11,760 nt of DNA, taken from positions 1-11,760 of the forward strand of contig JANNRR010000046.1 in the NCBI GenBank assembly GCA_031401675.1. Reading direction: 5' to 3'. Each line of letters begins with the position of its first letter. The stretch's first letter is position 1. The position numbers were made by a program, and so were the translations under genes. Positions 5,929 to 11,760 of this stretch are shown piece by piece. Source of the stretch: JANNRR01 sp031401675 (GTDB lineage: Bacteria; Pseudomonadota; Alphaproteobacteria; Rhodobacterales; Rhodobacteraceae). The notes below the pieces were generated by a model that was not told the origin of the DNA, did not search any database, and saw nothing but the letters and a program-made list of their open reading frames with translations.

Positions 5929-5957
5929 TTGTTGGGCTTTATCATTTCAGATATTCA
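5929..5957 (+). promoter_or_regulatory. Candidate arsR promoter
   Basis: TTGTTG (5929-5934) and TATTCA (5952-5957) are separated by exactly 17 bases, a plausible sigma-70-type pair. The start site would fall around 5963-5966, so the arsR message would have almost no leader. Predicted from sequence only. Confidence 0.4.
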
Positions 5958-5963
5958 TGAAAT
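5944..5963. promoter_or_regulatory. Candidate ArsR operator
   Basis: ATTTCA (5944-5949) and TGAAAT (5958-5963) form an inverted repeat with an 8-base spacer, AT-rich in a GC-rich genome. It lies just before arsR and over the presumed -10, where an ArsR/SmtB-family dimer would block transcription. It is also about 75 bases upstream of the divergent nitrile hydratase operon. Confidence 0.5.
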
Positions 5964-5969
5964 ATGGAA

Positions 5970-6848
5970 ATGAGTCGCGCCACCGATGTTCTGACCACGC
6001 TTGGCCATGCCGGGCGGCTGTCGGTCTATCGGCTCTTGGTGCGCCGTCTGCCTGATCCGGTCCGCCCCGGCGAACTGGCCGAGGCACTCGGGCTGAAATT
6101 CAGCACGCTGTCGGTCTATCTGGCGGCGCTGGAGGATGCCGGTCTGATCCGCAGCCGGCGGGCGGGCAAGGCGATCCATTACACCGCCGACATGGCGCAG
6201 ATGACGGTGCTGGTCGATTATCTGGTAGCCGACTGCTGCCGCGGGCGGCCCGGCCTGCCCGCGCCACGTTCCTTGCAATCCCTTTCCGGAGCCCGAGCCA
6301 TGACGGCAGACCCGACTGCAAACCCATCCGATAACCCCTCTGGCACTCGACTAGATCGTCCGTTCAACGCCCTGTTCATCTGCACCGGAAATTCGGCGCG
6401 CTCGATCTTCGCCGAGGCGTTGCTGGCCAGTGAAGGCAAGGGCCGGTTCGTCGCCCATTCGGCGGGAACCCGGCCACAGTCCGAACTGAACCCCTTTGCC
6501 ATCGAGGTGTTGCGGCGCGCCGGGCACGATGTGTCGGGCCTGCGGGCCAAGACCATCGCCGAATTTCAGGCCGCCGGCGCGCCGGTGATGGATTTCGTGT
6601 TCACCGTCTGCGACCGGGCCGCGAACGAGGAATGCCAGCCCTGGCCCGGTCTGCCGGTGACCGCCCATTGGGGGCAGCTTGATCCGGTGAAGGCGACCGG
6701 GACCGAGGCGGAAAAGGCGCTGGCCTTTGCCCAGACCTACGGCCAGATGCGGCGGCGGATTCAGGCGTTTGTCAGCCTGCCGTTCGCGCAGCTGGACCGG
6801 ATCGCGCTGCAAGCGCATCTGGACGATATCGGCCGCACGGCGCACTGA
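5970..6848 (+). CDS. ArsR repressor-ArsC arsenate reductase fusion
   Basis: One uninterrupted 292-residue frame joins two proteins. Residues 1-95 are an ArsR/SmtB winged helix: TTLGHAGRLSVYRLLV, then GELAEALGLKFSTLSVYLAA (recognition helix region), LEDAGLIRSRRAGKAIHY (wing). The effector site is probably Cys89-Cys90 (DCC). A Pro/Ser/Thr-rich linker follows (about 96-130). Residues 131-292 are a low-molecular-weight-phosphatase-type arsenate reductase: FICTGNSARSIFAEALL holds the CX5R loop (Cys138, Arg144), and FTVCDRAANEEC holds Cys214 and Cys222, the likely relay cysteines. WPG...TAHWGQLDP is also typical. It is first in the ars operon, 60 bases before the GAPDH gene. ATG 5964 is two codons upstream and equally possible. 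An internal GGAG-ATG at 6288-6302 could make ArsC alone. Confidence 0.88.
   Translation: MSRATDVLTTLGHAGRLSVYRLLVRRLPDPVRPGELAEALGLKFSTLSVYLAALEDAGLIRSRRAGKAIHYTADMAQMTVLVDYLVADCCRGRPGLPAPRSLQSLSGARAMTADPTANPSDNPSGTRLDRPFNALFICTGNSARSIFAEALLASEGKGRFVAHSAGTRPQSELNPFAIEVLRRAGHDVSGLRAKTIAEFQAAGAPVMDFVFTVCDRAANEECQPWPGLPVTAHWGQLDPVKATGTEAEKALAFAQTYGQMRRRIQAFVSLPFAQLDRIALQAHLDDIGRTAH
6288..6302 (+). promoter_or_regulatory. Internal ribosome binding site and ATG for free ArsC
   Basis: GGAG (6288-6291), an 8-base spacer and an in-frame ATG (6300-6302, Met111 of the fusion) form a better initiation site than that of arsR itself. Starting here would give a 182-residue ArsC beginning MTADPTANPS, close to the size of a free-standing enzyme. 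It probably reflects an ancestral separate arsC gene whose upstream arsR stop codon was lost. Confidence 0.55.
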
Positions 6849-6897
6849 ACGGCGCACGAAACGGCGCACTGAACGGCGCGCGGAACGGCGCACCAAA
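6838..6897 (+). repeat. 12-bp tandem repeat filling the arsRC-GAPDH spacer
   Basis: There are five consecutive 12-base units of consensus CGGCGCACNRAA: 6838-6849, 6850-6861, 6862-6873, 6874-6885 and 6886-6897. The first unit contains the stop codon of the ArsR-ArsC frame (6846-6848). The spacer up to the GAPDH ATG is almost entirely this repeat plus GGGGAACGGC, so GAPDH has only a weak Shine-Dalgarno-like GGGGAA. Confidence 0.85.
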
Positions 6898-6908
6898 CGG
6901 GGAACGGC

Positions 6909-7919
6909 ATGGCAAGAATCGCGATCAACGGTCTTGGCCGGATTGGCAAACTGGTGCTGCGGGCGCTGGTGGACGGCGGCATGGGCAACCAGCTGGTGCT
7001 CTTGAACGACCCGGTCGGCACCCCCGAACAGCATGCCTTTCTGTTCGAGTTCGATACGGTGCACGGTCGCTGGGCGGCTGAGATCGGGCACGACCCCGAG
7101 GGTGTGACCCTGAACGGACACCGGCTGCGGCTGACGGCGGCAAAGGCGCTGCCGGAGATGCCGCTAGCCGAATTGGGGGTGGATCTGGTGATCGATTGCA
7201 GCGGCGTGTTCAAGAACGCGGCGAAGTTGGCACCCTATCTCGCGGCGGGGGTGAAAAAGGTGGTAGTGTCGGCTCCGGTCAATGAGGATGGCGCGCTGAA
7301 CCTGGTCTATGGCGTGAACCATCATCTGTATGACCCGGACAGGCACCGGATCATCACGGCGGCCAGTTGCACCACCAATTGCTTGGCGCCGGTAGTCAAG
7401 GTGGTGCATGAGGCGATTGGCATAAAGCACGGATCGATCACCACAATCCATGATGTGACCAACACCCAGACCCTCGTCGACCGCCCGGCCAAGGACATGC
7501 GGCGGGCCCGGTCCGCGCTGAATTCGCTGATCCCGACCTCGACCGGGTCGGCGACCGCGATCGCGCTGATCTATCCGGAACTGGCCGGGCGGCTGAACGG
7601 GCATGCGGTGCGGGTGCCGCTGTTGAACGCCTCGCTGACCGATTGCGTGTTCGAGATGCAGCGGGCGGTGACGGTGGCGGAGGTGAACGGGCTGTTTCGC
7701 AACGCGGCGGCGGGGGCGCTGCAGGGGATACTGGGCTATGAGGACCGACCCCTGGTCAGCGCCGACTATGTCAACGACCCGCGTTCGGCGATTGTCGACG
7801 GGTTGTCGACCATGGTGGTGAACGGAACCCAACTGAAAATCTACGCCTGGTACGACAATGAATGGGGCTATGCCAACCGGCTGGCCGATGTGGCGCGGCT
7901 GGTGGCGGCGTCGCTGTGA
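6909..7919 (+). CDS. Glyceraldehyde-3-phosphate dehydrogenase of the ArsJ pathway
   Basis: This 336-residue, full-length GAPDH starts with the Rossmann motif INGLGRIGKLVLRAL (residues 6-20). LLNDPVG (31-37) has the Asp expected for NAD preference. The catalytic site is AASCTTNCLAPVVK with Cys154, and His181 in TTIHDVTNTQ is the base partner. RRARSALNSLIPTSTGSA and the ending YDNEWGYANRLADVARL are canonical. In operons with arsJ this enzyme uses arsenate in place of phosphate to form 1-arseno-3-phosphoglycerate, the substrate of the permease. It overlaps arsJ by four bases (GTGA), strong evidence that the two act together. Sequence alone does not exclude a glycolytic role, but its position argues for the arsenic-specific paralogue. 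Confidence 0.93.
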   Translation: MARIAINGLGRIGKLVLRALVDGGMGNQLVLLNDPVGTPEQHAFLFEFDTVHGRWAAEIGHDPEGVTLNGHRLRLTAAKALPEMPLAELGVDLVIDCSGVFKNAAKLAPYLAAGVKKVVVSAPVNEDGALNLVYGVNHHLYDPDRHRIITAASCTTNCLAPVVKVVHEAIGIKHGSITTIHDVTNTQTLVDRPAKDMRRARSALNSLIPTSTGSATAIALIYPELAGRLNGHAVRVPLLNASLTDCVFEMQRAVTVAEVNGLFRNAAAGALQGILGYEDRPLVSADYVNDPRSAIVDGLSTMVVNGTQLKIYAWYDNEWGYANRLADVARLVAASL

Positions 7920-9178
7920 CCGGGCGGGCGGCGCCAGCGGGCGGGCGGGCGGCCTATGCAGCTGTGACGGCCGCCTATTGGGCGTTCATGCTGACCGACG
8001 GCGCGCTGCGGATGCTGGTTCTGCTGCATTTTCAGAGCCTTGGCTTCAATGCCGTGCAACTGGCCTATCTGTTCGTGCTTTACGAGGTGATGGGGGTGGT
8101 GACCAACCTGTGCGCCGGCTGGATCGCGGCTCGGTTCGGGCTGGCCAGCACACTCTATGCCGGACTGGCGCTGCAGATCGCGGCGCTGCTGGCGCTGACC
8201 CGGCTGGACCCGGGCTGGTCTCTGGCGGTCTCGGTCGGGTTCGTCATGGCAGTGCAGGGCGTGTCGGGGGCGGCCAAGGACCTGGCCAAGATGAGTTCCA
8301 AAAGTGCGGTCAAGCTGTTGGCCCCTGCGACCGAGGGCGCGCTGTTTCGCTGGGTGGCGGTGCTGACCGGATCGAAGAACGCAGTGAAGGGGGTGGGGTT
8401 CTTTGCCGGGGCGGCGGCGCTGGGCCTGTTCGGCTTTCAGGCATCGGTCCTGGCGATGGCGGCGGGGCTGGCGGTCATCCTGCTGGCAATTGCCGTGGTC
8501 ATGCCCGCCGGATTGCCGGCGGGACGCAAGGCGGCGGCGTTTTCCGAGGTGCTTTCCAAGGACGCCAACGTCAACTGGCTGTCGGCGGCGCGGCTGTTTC
8601 TGATCGGGGCCCGCGATGTCTGGTTCGTGGTCGGGGTGCCGCTGTATTTCTACGCGGTGCTGTCGGATGGCAGTCCGGCCGGCAACCGGGCGGCGTTCTT
8701 TCAGATCGGCAGTTTCATGGCGGTCTGGATCATCGGCTACGGCGCGGTGCAGGCCCTTGCGCCAAAGCTGCTGCGCGCCAAGGGCAAATCGCTGGCCGAG
8801 GTCGCCGGGCTGGCGCGGTTCTGGGTCGGCGTGCTGGCGCTGATCCCGCTGGGGCTTTCGCTGGTGGTGCTGGCTTCGGGGGCGCCATCGCCCGGGCTGA
8901 CGCTGGCAATCGTGGTCGGGCTGCTGGCGTTCGGCGCGGTGTTCGCGTTGAATTCGGCGCTGCATTCCTATCTGATTCTGGCGTTCAGCACCGGGGCGCG
9001 GGTGACGATGGATGTGGGTTTCTACTATATGGCCAACGCGGCGGGGCGGCTGGTCGGCACGCTGTTGTCGGGCCTCAGCTTTCAGGCGGGCGGGTTGCCG
9101 CTGTGCCTGGCCACGGCGGCGGCAATGGCCGGGGCCAGTTGGCTGGCGGTCGACAGGCTGTCGCGGCGGCAGGTTTAG
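7916..9178 (+). CDS. arsJ: ArsJ, organoarsenical (1-arseno-3-phosphoglycerate) efflux permease, MFS
   Basis: This 420-residue major-facilitator protein has about 12 hydrophobic segments. ArsJ-like features are YWAFMLTDGALRMLVLLHF near the start, YEVMGVVTNLCAGWIAARFG (cytoplasmic loop 2-3 region), and the central KDLAKMSSKSAVKLL with FRWVAVLTGSKNAVKGVGFF. FYYMANAAGRLVGTLLSGL lies in the last third. The established role is export of 1-arseno-3-phosphoglycerate, which breaks down outside to arsenate and 3-phosphoglycerate. I choose the GTG at 7916 because it overlaps the GAPDH stop as GTGA; the open frame upstream runs inside GAPDH, and the first ATG in frame (codon 25) would cut into helix 1. 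It is convergent with glpK, with only 10 bases between the stop codons. Confidence 0.9.
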   Translation: MTGRAAPAGGRAAYAAVTAAYWAFMLTDGALRMLVLLHFQSLGFNAVQLAYLFVLYEVMGVVTNLCAGWIAARFGLASTLYAGLALQIAALLALTRLDPGWSLAVSVGFVMAVQGVSGAAKDLAKMSSKSAVKLLAPATEGALFRWVAVLTGSKNAVKGVGFFAGAAALGLFGFQASVLAMAAGLAVILLAIAVVMPAGLPAGRKAAAFSEVLSKDANVNWLSAARLFLIGARDVWFVVGVPLYFYAVLSDGSPAGNRAAFFQIGSFMAVWIIGYGAVQALAPKLLRAKGKSLAEVAGLARFWVGVLALIPLGLSLVVLASGAPSPGLTLAIVVGLLAFGAVFALNSALHSYLILAFSTGARVTMDVGFYYMANAAGRLVGTLLSGLSFQAGGLPLCLATAAAMAGASWLAVDRLSRRQV

Positions 9179-9188
9179 GGCGCGGCGG

Positions 9189-10673
<1,485 letters not shown>

Positions 10674-10692
10674 GGTGGCGACCTTTGTTGGG

Positions 10693-10713
10693 AATGTCTC
10701 GGCACGAGACATT
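10693..10713. promoter_or_regulatory. Palindrome in the glpK leader, candidate operator
   Basis: AATGTCTCG (10693-10701) and CGAGACATT (10705-10713) are perfect 9-bp arms around GCA. The palindrome lies about 20 bases before the glpK ATG and just downstream of the predicted promoter, where a repressor would act. It resembles the ATGT-TCG...CGA-ACAT layout of GlpR (DeoR-family) operators as I recall them, with one extra base per arm. It is followed on the plus strand by eight T, but no plus-strand gene ends there. Confidence 0.5.
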
Positions 10714-10724
10714 TTTTTTGTTAT

Positions 10725-10753
10725 TTAATAGCAATGGCTTGACTACTCGTCAG
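10725..10753 (-). promoter_or_regulatory. Candidate glpK promoter
   Basis: On the minus strand CTGACG (10753-10748) and TATTAA (10730-10725) are 17 bases apart, four of six matches each to the sigma-70 consensus. The start site would be near 10718, so the message would begin with the A-run and the 9-bp-arm palindrome. Confidence 0.5.
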
Positions 10754-10927
10754 TAACAGATTCTTAACCTTTGCGCGCCAGGCCGCAAGCGATTTCAGAC
10801 ATCGGGCCGGGGCGGGTTGCGGGTTGAATGCCATGGGCGCCGGCGCGCATACCGACCGCAGTCCGGCTTGGCGGCCGGGGCGGGAAAGGCGCTTGGCGGG
10901 CGTTGATCGGCAGCGTAGGTTCGCGGC

Positions 10928-11566
10928 ATGATTGTACCCCTGATCCTGTTGTTCGCCTCGCTGGCCGGTCTTGGTGCGGCGCTGATCCTGCCCGGCTGGT
11001 CCGATTTGCTGTTGCTGGCCTTGCCTTGCGCCACCGCCAGTCTGGTGCTTCTGGCGTTGGCGCAGGGCCGGGGCGGGTACGTGTCGAAATCCCGGCCAGA
11101 GCGGCCGTTGCGGGACCGGTCGAGGGTCTTTCGCAAGTCCGTTCAGAAACCCGAGCCGAAGCCGATGCTGGTGGACGGGTCGAACGTCCTTTACTGGAAG
11201 GACAACACTCCCCGGATCGAAACTGTGCGAGAGGTGTTGAGCCATCTTTCCGATTTGGGTTTCACGCCGGGCGTGATGTTCGATGCGAATGCCGGGTATC
11301 TGATTTCGGGGCGGTATCAGGATGACGGGCCGCTGGCGCAGCTGCTGGGCCTGCCCGTGGACCGGGTACTGGTGGTCCCCAAGGGTTCGCCCGCCGACCC
11401 GACCCTGCTGGCCGCCGCCCGCAAACTTGGCGCGCAGATCGTCAGCAATGACCGGTTCCGCGACTGGGCCGAGACCCATCCCGAAGTGCGCGAGCCGGGG
11501 CATCTGATCCGGGGCGGCTATCTGGCCGACAAGCTGTGGCTGGACCTGAACGACAGATCCGGGTGA
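10928..11566 (+). CDS. Membrane-anchored NYN / Zc3h12a-like ribonuclease-domain protein
   Basis: This 212-residue protein has two hydrophobic N-terminal segments (about residues 2-22 and 25-46), a basic, Arg/Lys-rich linker (about 47-78), and a PIN-like NYN domain (79-212). The domain begins MLVDGSNVLYW (Asp83), the signature of the Zc3h12a-type RNase branch. Further acidic residues in expected places are Asp119 (MFDANAGY), Asp157 and Asp175 (VSNDRFRDW). The domain binds a metal and cleaves RNA in characterised relatives; the target of the bacterial membrane-bound forms is not known to me. No partner gene is adjacent. The ATG at 10928 is the first that includes both hydrophobic segments; its Shine-Dalgarno is weak (TAGG). 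Confidence 0.75.
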   Translation: MIVPLILLFASLAGLGAALILPGWSDLLLLALPCATASLVLLALAQGRGGYVSKSRPERPLRDRSRVFRKSVQKPEPKPMLVDGSNVLYWKDNTPRIETVREVLSHLSDLGFTPGVMFDANAGYLISGRYQDDGPLAQLLGLPVDRVLVVPKGSPADPTLLAAARKLGAQIVSNDRFRDWAETHPEVREPGHLIRGGYLADKLWLDLNDRSG

Positions 11567-11629
11567 AGGATGGGGGCGGGTGAAGGTTGGGGGCCAAGCA
11601 ACTGTCTTTGATCCGCGTGACCGGGGCGA

Positions 11630-11760
11630 GGGCAGCGCCTGACCGCCGGGTGGGCGCTGCGATGCTGGTTCTAAGCGCTTTATGGTTGAGCCTCTCCCGT
11701 AGAGGTTCTAGGCCGAGGCCCATCAGAGCTCCCGCCCTGGGGGGCGGTCGGGCGCTGCCC
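11630..11760. repeat. 18-bp inverted repeat in the GC-rich tail
   Basis: The arm at 11630-11647 and the reverse complement of 11743-11760 agree at 17 of 18 positions (arm starts GGGCAGCGCC). Smaller hairpins lie in and between the arms: GCAGCGCC with GGCGCTGC at about 11632-11661, GAGCCTC with GAGGTTC around 11688-11708, and CCGCCC with GGGCGG near 11732-11747. The whole 11567-11760 stretch has no recognisable gene. It may continue beyond the window edge. Confidence 0.6.

Noticed and set aside
5870..5945. An upstream start (ATG 5945) for the beta N-terminal-like subunit
   Set aside because: The added residues show no family similarity and the ATG lies inside the presumed operator region; kept only as an alternative.
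10691..10720. Hairpin plus eight T looking like a rho-independent terminator on the plus strand
   Set aside because: No plus-strand gene ends there; the sequence is upstream of minus-strand glpK, so an operator or leader hairpin fits better.

Overview
The window is high-GC DNA that looks like an alphaproteobacterium, most likely a Rhodobacterales (Paracoccaceae-type) genome. This rests on codon and GC style, the ArsJ-type arsenic operon, a membrane-anchored NYN protein, and IS5/IS630/IS21/IS110 remnants of kinds common there. No rRNA, tRNA or CRISPR array is visible.

Region 1 (1-2684) is a graveyard of insertion sequences with no intact gene. From left to right it holds the 3' end of an IS110-family transposase, two IS21-like terminal-repeat blocks (171 and 333), and a truncated, frameshifted IS5-family transposase whose preserved end is at about 409. 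An IS630-family element (about 1024-2162) interrupts the IS5 remnant. About 520 bases of non-coding remnants follow. Three places inside the IS5 and IS630 transposase genes, and one place beside them, carry a roughly 40-bp hairpin element that appears to be one dispersed palindromic family.

Region 2 (2685-5870, minus strand) is a tight five-gene operon read right to left. It encodes a nitrile-hydratase/thiocyanate-hydrolase-like enzyme split into three subunits (beta N-terminal-like, beta C-terminal SH3-like, cobalt-type alpha), then an EamA/DMT permease, then an LpxL/HtrB-family acyltransferase. The first four genes overlap or nearly touch.

Region 3 (5944-9178, plus strand) is a divergent arsenic operon: an ArsR repressor fused in frame to an LMW-phosphatase-type arsenate reductase, a GAPDH, and the MFS permease ArsJ. 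By established knowledge of this pair, GAPDH forms 1-arseno-3-phosphoglycerate and ArsJ exports it. The fused reductase provides a second route (As(V) to As(III)), but no As(III) pump is in the window. A palindrome over the presumed arsR -10 sits in the short divergent region and could also influence the nitrile hydratase operon.

Region 4 (9189-11760) holds glycerol kinase glpK on the minus strand, convergent with arsJ, with a good promoter and a 9-bp-arm palindrome in its leader. A two-TM-anchored NYN/Zc3h12a-like ribonuclease gene follows on the plus strand, then a GC-rich tail with an 18-bp inverted repeat running to the window edge.

The most promising leads are the ArsR-ArsC fusion with a well-placed internal ribosome binding site, the divergent pairing of the arsenic operon with the three-subunit nitrile hydratase-like operon, and the small palindromic element family.
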